The translations under genes and the position numbers were made by a program. From Streptomyces neyagawaensis (GTDB lineage: Bacteria > Actinomycetota > Actinomycetes > Streptomycetales > Streptomycetaceae), in the NCBI RefSeq assembly GCF_023516595.1, contig NZ_JAMGBG010000005.1, positions 186,001-250,000 of the forward strand: DNA of 64,000 nucleotides, read 5' to 3'. Every line of letters begins with the position of its first letter. Position 1 is the stretch's first letter. Positions 8,000 to 17,055 of this stretch are shown one piece after another. The notes under the pieces were generated by a model. The model worked only from the letters and a program-made list of their open reading frames with translations. It did not search any database and was not told where the DNA came from.

Positions 8000-9502
8000 A
8001 TGAACGGCCGTGGCTCCGCGTCCGGGAGACGGGCCGGCCACGCCGGGCGGCGGGCCGGTGGGGGCCCGGGCGGGAAAGCCCGCGGTCAGGGCCCCACCGG
8101 AGGCACCGGAGGCGGCGCCGAGGAGAGCGCCGCCGACGACCGGAGCCCCGCCGGTGGGGGCCGTGCCGGTGGCGGCAGCGCCGGATGGGCGCGGCTCGCC
8201 CTGTTGGCCCTGGCCGCGAGTGTCCTCGTCCCTCTGGTGACCGTGGGCCCACGAGGTCTCCTCTGGGCCGCGGTCGGTCTCGCCGGACTGGCTCTCGCCG
8301 CCGTCGGGTTGTGGTGGACCCTGGCCCACACCGGCCTCGTACGGACGGCCGGCGTGGTGCTGTGCGCGACCGCACCCCTCCTGGTGCCGGCGGTGTACGC
8401 CGCCACCGGCGTGCTGTGGCCGGTCCTGGTCTCCCTCGCCCTGTGGGTCCTGGCCATGGCCGCGGCCCACATCGCGGTGGCGTACCGGAACCCCGAGCAC
8501 GGGCAGGGTCCCGCCCGGCCACCGCGTCACCCCTGGATCCTGATGAACCCGCGCTCCGGAGGCGGCAAGGTCGGCCGCTTCCACCTGGAGGAGAAGGCGC
8601 GGGCGGCGGGCGCCGAGGTCGTCCTCCTCGACCGCGGACAACAGGACGTGGCCGAGCTGGCCCGGCAGGCCGTGGCCGAGGGAGCCGATCTGCTGGCGGT
8701 GGCCGGGGGAGACGGCACCCAGGCCCTGGTGGCCGAGGTGGCGGCCCGGCACGACCTGCCCTTCCTGGTGATCCCCGCCGGTACCCGCAACCACTTCGCC
8801 CTCGACCTCGGCCTCGACCGTGACGATCCCGCCCGGGCCCTTCAGGCACTGACCGACGGTGTCGAACTCCGGGTCGACCTCGGGTTCGCCGCCGACCGCG
8901 TCTTCGTCAACAACGCCTCCTTCGGGACGTACGCCGCCGTCGTGGGCGACCCCGACTACCGCGGCAGGAAGGTGCGCACGAGTCTGCGGATGCTGCCCGG
9001 CCTCCTCACGGGCGCCGACGCCCCCCGGCTGGGCCTGCGAGCGGGTGACACACGGGCCGACGGGCTGCAGGCGCTGCTCATCAGCAACAACCCCTATCTG
9101 CGGGCCGTCGACTCGGCGCGCCCGGGGCGCCGGCAACGGATGGACTCGGGACTGCTCGGCCTGGTGTGCGTCCGGGTCGGCAACACCGCGCAGGCCGCCC
9201 GCATGGTCCGCGGCGCCCGTTCCGGCGGCCTGCTGCGGCTCACCGCCCGCACGGCGGTCGTCGAGGCGGACACGGCCACCGTCCCGGTCGGCATCGACGG
9301 CGAGCACGTTCTGCTGCCGGCGCCGGTGCGGTGCCGACTGGAGCCGGGAGCGCTCCGGGTCCGGGTACCGCGCGACCGTCCGGGAACCCCGCTCAGTGGA
9401 GCGACGGCCGACTGGCCGCGCGTCACCCGGCTCGCGCTGGGCCGGCCGTCCCCGGGCGAGCCGCGCTCCCCCAGGGCCACCGGGTCCGGGAGAACCGGGT
9501 GA
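8000..9502 (+). CDS. diacylglycerol kinase-family lipid kinase with N-terminal membrane domain
   Basis: A 500-residue protein. Residues 1-60 are Gly/Arg-rich, about 64-160 hold four membrane helices, and the rest is a DAGK catalytic domain: NPRSGGGK (183-190), the nucleotide-binding GGDGT (236-240), IPAGTRNHFALDLGL (after 255) and the second-lobe NNASFGTYA. DAGK/LCB5-type enzymes transfer ATP phosphate to a lipid hydroxyl at the membrane; the lipid is unknown. AGGAGG-like purine sequences precede ATG 8000. It appears to be transcribed with the small membrane genes upstream and the amidotransferase 47 nt downstream. Confidence 0.88.
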   Translation: MNGRGSASGRRAGHAGRRAGGGPGGKARGQGPTGGTGGGAEESAADDRSPAGGGRAGGGSAGWARLALLALAASVLVPLVTVGPRGLLWAAVGLAGLALAAVGLWWTLAHTGLVRTAGVVLCATAPLLVPAVYAATGVLWPVLVSLALWVLAMAAAHIAVAYRNPEHGQGPARPPRHPWILMNPRSGGGKVGRFHLEEKARAAGAEVVLLDRGQQDVAELARQAVAEGADLLAVAGGDGTQALVAEVAARHDLPFLVIPAGTRNHFALDLGLDRDDPARALQALTDGVELRVDLGFAADRVFVNNASFGTYAAVVGDPDYRGRKVRTSLRMLPGLLTGADAPRLGLRAGDTRADGLQALLISNNPYLRAVDSARPGRRQRMDSGLLGLVCVRVGNTAQAARMVRGARSGGLLRLTARTAVVEADTATVPVGIDGEHVLLPAPVRCRLEPGALRVRVPRDRPGTPLSGATADWPRVTRLALGRPSPGEPRSPRATGSGRTG

Positions 9503-9549
9503 GACGCGCCGGTCGGCGCACACCGAAACACCAAGAAAGGCGGAGACCC

Positions 9550-10404
9550 ATGTGCCGGTGGCTTGCCTACTCGGGAACACCAGTGCTGCTCGACACCATC
9601 CTGTACCGGCCCGAGCACTCGCTGATCGACCAGAGCCTGCACGCCCGGATGGGCGTGGAGACGACCAACGGCGACGGATTCGGCGTCGGCTGGTACGACA
9701 CGAGCCCGCACACCAGCACCCCGGCCGTCTTCCGGGACATCGGACCGGCGTGGAGCAACCGGAACCTGCGGGAGATCGCCGACCACGTCGAGTCCCCGCT
9801 GTTCTTCGCGCACATCCGGGCGACCACCGGCACGGCCGTGCAGCAGACCAACTGCCATCCGTTCCGGCACGGCCGCTGGATGTGGATGCACAACGGCGCG
9901 ATCGCCGAGTTCCACCGGATGCGCCGGGACCTCGCACTCGTCGTCGACCCGGAGCTGTTCCTCGACATGGAGGGATCGACGGACTCCGAGATGATGTTCT
10001 ACCTGGCGCTCACCTTCGGTCTGGAGGAGGACCCGCCGGGCGCGGTCGCGCGGATGGCGGGCCTGGTCGAGCGGGTCGGCCGCGAGCACGGCGTGGAGTT
10101 CCCGCTCCAGATGACGGTGGCCGTCACGGAGGGACAACGGCTGTGGGCCTTCCGCTACTCCAGCCAGGGCGCCTCGCGTTCGCTGTACTACAGCACCCAT
10201 GTGGAGACGCTGCGGTCGCTCCACCCCGACCTGACCTTCCTGCGCGAGGTCTCCGACGACACCCGGCTCGTCGTCTCCGAGCCGCTGGGTGATCTGCCCG
10301 GCGCCTGGAACAAGGTCCCGGAGAGCAGCTACGGCGTGGTGCAGCCGGGCGGCGACGAACTGCTCCCGTTCGCCCCGAGCCCCGAACCGGTCCTCAGCTC
10401 TTGA
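9550..10404 (+). CDS. class II glutamine amidotransferase
   Basis: A 284-residue Ntn-hydrolase of the YafJ/EgtC-like GATase type 6 group. Translation starts at ATG 9550 (GGAG upstream), so Cys2 of MCRWLAYSG becomes the N-terminal nucleophile after Met removal. Further signature blocks are NGDGFGVGWY, FFAHIRATTGTAVQQTNCHPF and MHNGAIAEF, which form the glutamine site. There is no synthase domain, so it must act on a partner or hydrolyse a gamma-glutamyl amide by itself. It converges with the PuuD-like gene at 10453, which is also a gamma-glutamyl hydrolase but of a different fold. Confidence 0.9.
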   Translation: MCRWLAYSGTPVLLDTILYRPEHSLIDQSLHARMGVETTNGDGFGVGWYDTSPHTSTPAVFRDIGPAWSNRNLREIADHVESPLFFAHIRATTGTAVQQTNCHPFRHGRWMWMHNGAIAEFHRMRRDLALVVDPELFLDMEGSTDSEMMFYLALTFGLEEDPPGAVARMAGLVERVGREHGVEFPLQMTVAVTEGQRLWAFRYSSQGASRSLYYSTHVETLRSLHPDLTFLREVSDDTRLVVSEPLGDLPGAWNKVPESSYGVVQPGGDELLPFAPSPEPVLSS

Positions 10405-10471
10405 ACCGGTTCCCAGCCCCTTGAACCGGTTCGGGGCTCCGTGCACCTGGCCTCAGCCCTTGAACCCGTTC
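10403..10471. repeat. repeated TTGAACCGGTTC palindromes between convergent genes
   Basis: GAACCGGTTC occurs at 10403-10412 and 10423-10432 inside a 20-nt direct repeat, and a degenerate copy (GAACCCGTTC) lies at 10462-10471. The first copy contains the stop codon of the amidotransferase gene, and the third encodes the last residues of the PuuD-like gene. The perfect 10-bp palindromes may act as a bidirectional terminator or a protein site; the repeat-built gene ends suggest slippage duplication. Confidence 0.5.
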
Positions 10472-11237
10472 TCGGTCCCCGAACCCGCGCTCAGCTCCGG
10501 TTCGCGGGCGGCCCGGACGAGGGCGTCGAAGAGGTTCTGCTGGGCCGGGTCGTCGGCGGCTGTGTCCTCGGGATGCCACTGGACGGCCGTGAACCAGCCG
10601 CGCGCACCGGTGAGTTCGAGTGCCTCGGCGGTGCCGTCCACCGCGGTGGCCGTCACCTCCAGCCCCGTGCCGAGGCGGTCGACACGCTGGTGGTGGTAGC
10701 AGGACGCGTCGACCTTCTCGGCGCCCGTCGCACGGGCCACCTCCGACGCCGGTCGCAGCGTGACGGGGTGCACGAGATGCCGGTGCTCGCGCTCCGGGCC
10801 GCCCATGTCCTGCTCCAGGGTGCCACCGAGGGCGACGTTGACGACCTGGAGGCCCCGGCAGACCGCCAGCAGGGGCAGACCCAGGGCGAGCGTCTCGTGG
10901 GCGACCGCCAGGTCGAAGGCGTCCTGCGTCTCGTCCACGTCGTACACAGCGGCGTGGGTGTCGGTCGCGCCGTAGCGGTGCGGGGCGAGGTCGCCGCCAC
11001 CGGGCAGCAGGACGCCGTCGAAGCGGGCGAGGCGGGCCGCCACGTCCCCGGCGGCGGGGTGCACGCTCACCGGCTCCCCGCCGGCCCGCCACACCGCCTC
11101 GATCAGGGCGCGGGCGTTGACCTCGGCGGCGTACCGGAGCGCGGACGTGGTGGCGGCGAACCGGGCCGGAATCGCGATCAGGGGTCGACGAGGCGTCAGG
11201 GGGCGCGTGGGCGTCAGGGGCCGTGTGGACGAAGGGG

Positions 11238-11241
<4 letters not shown>
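10453..11241 (-). CDS. gamma-glutamyl-gamma-aminobutyrate hydrolase-like protein (peptidase C26, PuuD family)
   Basis: A 262-residue class I glutamine-amidotransferase-like hydrolase that removes glutamate from gamma-glutamyl amides in the cytoplasm. The LLPGGGDLAPHRYG block and the nucleophile elbow LLAVCRGLQVVN (Cys128) are typical of PuuD, and QWHPED supplies the catalytic histidine near the C-terminus. GTG 11241 overlaps the aldehyde dehydrogenase stop (GTGA), so the two are coupled. The N-terminus carries a repeated RPLTP segment that is absent from usual family members. Its place behind PuuC-like and permease genes suits the last step of a gamma-glutamylated amine pathway. Confidence 0.88.
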
Positions 11242-12728
<1,487 letters not shown>

Positions 12729-12784
12729 CGGCTCTCCTCTTCCTGAGTCGGGTGGGCGGCAGGTCGGATCGGTGGCGGGGAGTG

Positions 12785-12824
12785 GGCCGACGGCGGCACC
12801 AGGGGAGTGGTGCCGCCGTCGGCC
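12785..12824 (-). terminator. strong hairpin between permease and aldehyde dehydrogenase genes
   Basis: A perfect 17-bp stem (12785-12801 pairing with 12808-12824) with a 6-nt loop lies 20 nt after the permease stop codon. There is no U tract, which is normal for Streptomyces terminators. It is inside what otherwise looks like one operon, so it may reduce rather than abolish read-through to the dehydrogenase and hydrolase genes. Confidence 0.65.
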
Positions 12825-12843
12825 GCGGGGCGGGACGTCGGGG

Positions 12844-14301
12844 TCAGCCCGCGGCGGCGTGGCTCCGCCGGGTCAGCCGGGCCGCGACGAGCCCCAGGGC
12901 CAGCACGACGGGCACGGTCAGCTGGAGCCAGAGGGCGGTGGTGGGGTCGCCGCCGATGAGCGTGGTGAAGTTCTCGATGATCAGCCAGATCGCGCCGGCG
13001 ATGCCGAGGGCGCCCAGGACGGGGGCGATCAGCGTGTTCCAGAGCCGGGTGTCGACGCGGGAGCGGCGGAAGAAGACGACCACGGACACGGAGGTCAGGA
13101 AGTACAGCAGCATGATCGCGAGGACGGCGACCCCGCTGAACCAGGAGAAGAGGGTCAGGACCGGGTCCTTGCCGAGGAGCGCGAACGGGACGACGAGGGC
13201 CACCGCGATGACGGTCTGGACGGTGCCGGCGACCCAGGGGGAGTGACGGCCGTTGAGCGCGGTCAGACCGTGCGGCAGCAGGCCCTCACGCCCCAGGGAG
13301 AACAGATAGCGGTTGGCGGAGTTGTGGAAGGCGAGGATGCCCGCGAACAGCGACGTGGCCAGCAGGATCGGAAGGACGTCGCCGGTCCACGCGCCGAACA
13401 GGTCGGCGATCGGGGCGAACACCCAGGCGGCGGCGTCGCCGCTCTCCAGCGCCTTGCCCGCGTCCGCCGTCGCCCTGGACGCGCCGTGCGCGGAGACCAG
13501 CATCCACGACGTGAAGGCGAAGAACACGGTGATCACGGCGACCGACAGATAGGTGGCCCGGGGGACGGTTCTCCTCGGTTCCCGCGCCTCCTCGCCGTAG
13601 ATGGCGGTGGCCTCGAAGCCGAACATCGACGCCACCGCGAACATCAGCGCCACACCCGGGGCGCCCTGGAGGGCCGCGTCCGGCGAGAAGCTGTCGGTGA
13701 AGCCGAGACCCTCGGGACCGCCGCCCTTGAAGAAGGTCACCAGGGCGAAGGCGATGAGGATGCTGAACTCCGCGAGGACGAACACGGCGAGCACCTTGGC
13801 GCCCATCTCGATGCCGGCGGCGCCCAGCACCTGCACGACCGCCATCGTGACCAGCGCCCACACCCACCAGGCGACGCCGAGGCCGGTGTAGTGCTCGACG
13901 AGGCCGCTCATGGTCGCGCCGTACAGCCCGTACATGGCGGCCTGGATCGCGCAGTAGGCGAACAGGGCCACGGCGGCGCTGCCGGAGCCCGTCGACCGGC
14001 CGAGTCCTTTGCCGATGTACGTGTAGAAGGCGCCGGCGTCCACGACATGGCGGCCCATGGCGACGAAGCCGATGGAGAACAGCAGGACCACCACGCCGGC
14101 CGCGACATACGCGGCGGGGGCACCGGCCCCGTTGCCGATGACGACGGCGATGGGCACGGCACCGGCGATGCCGGTCAGGGGGGCCTGGGCGGAGAGAACG
14201 AAGAAGAGGATGCCCAGGACGCCGAGGGAGTCGGGCTTGAGCCTGCTTGCCGTGGAGGAACCTTGCGAGGTGTGCGGGGCGACCGCCGTCTGACTGTCCA
14301 C
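12844..14301 (-). CDS. APC-superfamily amino acid/amine permease
   Basis: A 12-helix importer of about 485 residues. The signature opening of helix 1 is LGVLGILFFVLSAQAPLTGIAG, and helix 6-type FGFEATAIYGEEAREPRRTVPRA is highly typical of amino acid/polyamine APC permeases that face amine catabolic genes. GTG 14301 is preferred because AGGTGA lies 5 nt upstream; GTG 14310 is an in-frame alternative. Its upstream region holds an operator-like palindrome (14339-14354) shared with the divergent promoters at 20.9-21.0 kb, so it probably imports the amine degraded by that cluster. The chemical identity of the substrate is inferred only. Confidence 0.9.
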   Translation of the reverse strand: MDSQTAVAPHTSQGSSTASRLKPDSLGVLGILFFVLSAQAPLTGIAGAVPIAVVIGNGAGAPAAYVAAGVVVLLFSIGFVAMGRHVVDAGAFYTYIGKGLGRSTGSGSAAVALFAYCAIQAAMYGLYGATMSGLVEHYTGLGVAWWVWALVTMAVVQVLGAAGIEMGAKVLAVFVLAEFSILIAFALVTFFKGGGPEGLGFTDSFSPDAALQGAPGVALMFAVASMFGFEATAIYGEEAREPRRTVPRATYLSVAVITVFFAFTSWMLVSAHGASRATADAGKALESGDAAAWVFAPIADLFGAWTGDVLPILLATSLFAGILAFHNSANRYLFSLGREGLLPHGLTALNGRHSPWVAGTVQTVIAVALVVPFALLGKDPVLTLFSWFSGVAVLAIMLLYFLTSVSVVVFFRRSRVDTRLWNTLIAPVLGALGIAGAIWLIIENFTTLIGGDPTTALWLQLTVPVVLALGLVAARLTRRSHAAAG

Positions 14302-14338
14302 TCGGATCACCTGTCGGGGACGGGGAGGGATGGAGGTT

Positions 14339-14354
14339 CGTTTCGGGTCAAACG
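14339..14354. promoter_or_regulatory. operator-like palindrome CGTTTCGGGTCAAACG upstream of the permease
   Basis: CGTTT and AAACG arms surround CGGGTC. The inner GTTTCGGGTCAAAC aligns with ATTTGGCTTCAAAC (20910-20923) and GTTTGGGCTCAAAT (21017-21030), all with 4 nt between TTT(G/C) and CAAA. A degenerate relative (CTTATCGTGGGCTTGAAC, 14361-14378) resembles CTTATCGTTTGGGCTCAAAT at 21011-21030. It is a probable binding site of the TetR regulator encoded at 14522-15184. Confidence 0.6.
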
Positions 14355-14468
14355 AATTGCCTTATCGTGGGCTTGAACTATCCGTTTGGCAAGGGGGTCA
14401 GGGCAAAGATTTTCCACTGGGTGGACACCCCCGTGCGCAGACCTCCGACGGCGGCGCGCGCGACACGA

Positions 14469-14502
14469 CGAGGCCCCGGACGAAAGGGCGTCCGGGGCCT
14501 CG
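14469..14502 (-). terminator. hairpin after the tetR gene
   Basis: A 14-bp perfect stem (14469-14482 with 14489-14502) and a 6-nt loop (AAAGGG) lie 20 nt downstream of the tetR stop codon. It is consistent with a factor-independent terminator separating tetR from the permease promoter. Confidence 0.7.
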
Positions 14503-14521
14503 GAAAGCGCAGGTGGGAGGG

Positions 14522-15184
14522 CTACTCGGCGGTGTCCCCGCCGTCGGAGCGGTCGGCGTCCCCGCCGTCGACGCGGCCGTTGTCGCCGTCGGCTTCGAGG
14601 AGCCGCAGCAGCCCGCGCAGCCGCTCCACGGCGGCGTCCGTGACCTCCGGCTCGCCCAGCACGAGCTGATGCAGCACCAGACCGTCGAGCGCGGCGAACA
14701 CCAGCCGGACCAGCGCCTGGTCGGCGTCGGCCGGCAGCATGCGGCTCAGCTCGCGCCGGGTGGCGTCGAAGTACTCGTCGTAGAGCGCCCTCAGCTGCGG
14801 CAGCAGCTCGGGGCGGCGGCGGGACTCCAGCAGCAGCTCGTACTGGAACGCCTGCCGCCCGGGGTCCGCCGTGACCATCTCCGACAGGCCTGTCGAGAAG
14901 TCGGCGACCTTGCCGGTGCCGGGTTCGAGCGCGCTGACGCTCAGCGATGTGCGGATGGTGTGGGCGAGCGCCTCCTCGATCAGCGCGTCCCGCGAGCCGA
15001 AGTGGTGGACGACGAGGCCGTGGGTGACCCCGGCCTCCTCCGCGACGGCCCGGTAGGTGAGCTTGCGCAGTCCGCCCCGTGCCACCACCCGGACAGCGGC
15101 GTTCAGCAGGGCCTCCCGCCCCTCGCCGTAGTGCAGGCGCTTGCGTGGCTTCCGGCTCTTGGGCACGTCGGCGGAATCGGTCAT
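14522..15184 (-). CDS. TetR-family transcriptional regulator
   Basis: A 220-residue repressor-type protein. The N-terminal helix-turn-helix spans about residues 25-65 (REALLNAAVRVVARGGLRKLTYRAVAEEAGVTHGLVVHHFGSRDALIEEAL), with the typical HGLVVHHFGSRDAL recognition end. The remainder is a helical ligand-binding domain, and the tail is Asp/Gly-rich. ATG 15184 is preferred to a longer frame reaching 15250. It lies between the permease unit and the meta-cleavage operon, transcribed in the same direction as both, and is the only regulator in the cluster. That makes it the best candidate for binding the shared RTTTSGSNTCAAAY sites. Confidence 0.9.
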   Translation of the reverse strand: MTDSADVPKSRKPRKRLHYGEGREALLNAAVRVVARGGLRKLTYRAVAEEAGVTHGLVVHHFGSRDALIEEALAHTIRTSLSVSALEPGTGKVADFSTGLSEMVTADPGRQAFQYELLLESRRRPELLPQLRALYDEYFDATRRELSRMLPADADQALVRLVFAALDGLVLHQLVLGEPEVTDAAVERLRGLLRLLEADGDNGRVDGGDADRSDGGDTAE

Positions 15185-15244
15185 GCCGGTGACCCTACCT
15201 GTACGGTTCCCGGCTCCCGCGGGGTGGCCGAGGGGCCCGCCGTA

Positions 15245-15266
15245 CCGCACCGGGCGCCCGGTGCGG
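15245..15266 (-). terminator. 22-bp perfect palindrome after the meta-cleavage operon
   Basis: CCGCACCGGGC followed directly by its complement lies about 30 nt downstream of the last gene of the operon (stop at 15297, minus strand). It is probably the operon terminator, although a perfect palindrome without a loop could also be a protein-binding site for the tetR promoter. Confidence 0.5.
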
Positions 15267-15296
15267 CGGCCCGGTGCGGCAGGACTCGGGGCGGTG

Positions 15297-16142
15297 TCAG
15301 CGCTTGGGCGGGCGGATGCCGCGGAACTCCCAGTCGCCGCCGAGCGCGGTGGACAGCACCTCCTCGGACTCGGTGGGCTGCGCGCCGACGTCGCCGCGGA
15401 TCGGGGTGGGGCCGGTCACGATGTGGTTGGTGAGCCGTCCGAGGCCCTCCACCTCGACCTCGACGACGTCACCGGGTCGCACGGGCCGGGAGTTGGCCGG
15501 TGTGCCCGACAGCAGGACGTCGCCCGGGTACAGGGTGATGGTGCGGGCGATGTCCGCGACGAGGTAGTGCATGTCCCACTGCATCTCGTCGGTCGATCCG
15601 TCCTGGACGACCTCGCCGTTGACGTAGGTCCGCAGGCTCTTGCCGTGGAAGTCCCAGTCGGTGACCAGTCCGGGGCCGAGCGGGCAGAGGGTGTCGGAGC
15701 CCTTGACCCGGAGCATGGAGCCCGCGTCGGTGTCGCGGAAGTCGTGCAGGCCGTAGTCGTTGGCGACGGTGTACCCGGCGATGTACTCCCCGGCCTCGGC
15801 GGGGGAGATGTTGCGCGCGGTCTTCCCGATGACGATGGCGACCTCGCCCTCGTAGTTGAGCCACTTGCAGCCCTCGGGGCGGACGATGGCGCCCTTGTGG
15901 GAGTTGAGGGCCGAGGTCGGCTTGTGGAAGTAGGTGGGGGTGTCCGGCAGCTCGATGCCGAACTCGTCGACGCGGCTGCGGTGGTTGAGGTGGACGGCGA
16001 TCACCTTCGACGGCACGACCGGCGGCAGGTGGTGCGCGTCCTCGGTCTTGACGCGGCGGCCGTCCCCGGCGACCAGTTCTTCCCCGTCGACGGTGACCTG
16101 GACGGCGGCGCCGTCGAGGAGGATGCGGCGGTACTCAGGCAT
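15297..16142 (-). CDS. fumarylacetoacetate hydrolase-family protein, HpaG-like
   Basis: A 281-residue FAH-fold enzyme. Conserved elements are VIAVHLNHRSRVDEF, YFHKPTSALNSHKG, the metal-binding NYEGEVAIVIG, GYTVANDYGLHDFR and GDVLLSGTPANSRPVRPGD. In the homoprotocatechuate pathway HpaG-type proteins decarboxylate 5-oxopent-3-ene-1,2,5-tricarboxylate and isomerise the product. Here the single-domain form would supply one of these activities or act as a ring-fission product hydrolase. ATG 16142 overlaps the dioxygenase gene by 8 nt, and it is the last gene of the operon. The exact step is inferred from the neighbours. Confidence 0.88.
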   Translation of the reverse strand: MPEYRRILLDGAAVQVTVDGEELVAGDGRRVKTEDAHHLPPVVPSKVIAVHLNHRSRVDEFGIELPDTPTYFHKPTSALNSHKGAIVRPEGCKWLNYEGEVAIVIGKTARNISPAEAGEYIAGYTVANDYGLHDFRDTDAGSMLRVKGSDTLCPLGPGLVTDWDFHGKSLRTYVNGEVVQDGSTDEMQWDMHYLVADIARTITLYPGDVLLSGTPANSRPVRPGDVVEVEVEGLGRLTNHIVTGPTPIRGDVGAQPTESEEVLSTALGGDWEFRGIRPPKR

Positions 16143-17055
16143 GGGAGGACTCCTGTACGGGGGTGTGGGATGCGGTCCAGCCGTCGGCGGGCCGGTCGAA
16201 CCAGAGGTGCACCTGGCCGGTGCCGATCGAGTTCTCGTACTCCCCGTACTGCCGGGCCCTGGCCGTGCAGGCGCGCTCGCCGAGGGCGCCGGCCATCATC
16301 AGGTAGTGGAAGAACTTCGCCTCCGGCTTGAACTTCCAGAACTCGTCCATGGTGTCCAGGACCCGGTCGTGGCGTCCCTCCTTGAACCAGGCGATCCGCT
16401 CGTAGTCGGCCGCCCGCGCCTCGGGGGTGAAGATGTGCACCGGGTCGCTGGCCTCGTGGTCGCGCAGCTCGCGCAGCGGCCAGAAGGTGTGCGACAGGGC
16501 GCCGGAGGCGATCAGCAGCACCCGGCGGCCCGGTGTGGCCGCGATGCCGTCGGCGAGGGCCCGCCCCAGCCGCAGATGGTCCTCCATGTCGCCGGTCTGG
16601 CAGACCCCGATGGTCACCCACCGCTTGTCGGGCAGGCCCTCGCCGAGGAACTTCCAGAGGTTGATGGTGGCGTAGTAGATCGGCAGGTAGTCGTCGTCGA
16701 TCGCGGTGATCCAGGTGCCGTGCTTGTCCGCGAACTTCTCGATGTTGTGGGCGAGTTCGGGGTCGCCCGGGAAGTCGTACGGCATCCGGCACATACCGCG
16801 CGGCAGTTCCTCGGAGGTGAACAGCCCGGCCCGCCGCTGCTGCGCGGTGACCACGAACTCGACGGTGGTCGCCCAGTGCGAGTCGAGGACCACGACCGTG
16901 TCGTAGTCGTCCCGTTCGAAGACGTCCTTGCGGAGCTGGTGCAGGCCGGTGACGAGGGTGATCTCCTTGCCCTCGTTGAGCTCCAGCCGGTCCTCTTCCG
17001 GCAGCACGATGGTGGGGACATGGGCGAGGAGGCCCGCCCCGACGATCTCACCCAT
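16135..17055 (-). CDS. class III extradiol dioxygenase, 3,4-dihydroxyphenylacetate 2,3-dioxygenase-like (HpaD)
   Basis: A 306-residue non-heme Fe(II) LigB-superfamily enzyme that cleaves a catechol ring next to the hydroxyls. Matches to enterobacterial HpaD recalled from memory include AHVPTIVLP (THVPSMYL, iron His), VVLDSHW (DTHW), LFTSEELPRGM (YTSNELPHMI), IASGALSHTF (FASGSLSHRF) and GTGQVHLWF near the end. It lies between the HpaE-like and HpaG-like genes with 8-nt overlaps on both sides, the expected context for homoprotocatechuate meta-cleavage. Other catechols with a short carboxylated side chain remain possible substrates. Confidence 0.88.
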   Translation of the reverse strand: MGEIVGAGLLAHVPTIVLPEEDRLELNEGKEITLVTGLHQLRKDVFERDDYDTVVVLDSHWATTVEFVVTAQQRRAGLFTSEELPRGMCRMPYDFPGDPELAHNIEKFADKHGTWITAIDDDYLPIYYATINLWKFLGEGLPDKRWVTIGVCQTGDMEDHLRLGRALADGIAATPGRRVLLIASGALSHTFWPLRELRDHEASDPVHIFTPEARAADYERIAWFKEGRHDRVLDTMDEFWKFKPEAKFFHYLMMAGALGERACTARARQYGEYENSIGTGQVHLWFDRPADGWTASHTPVQESSHA

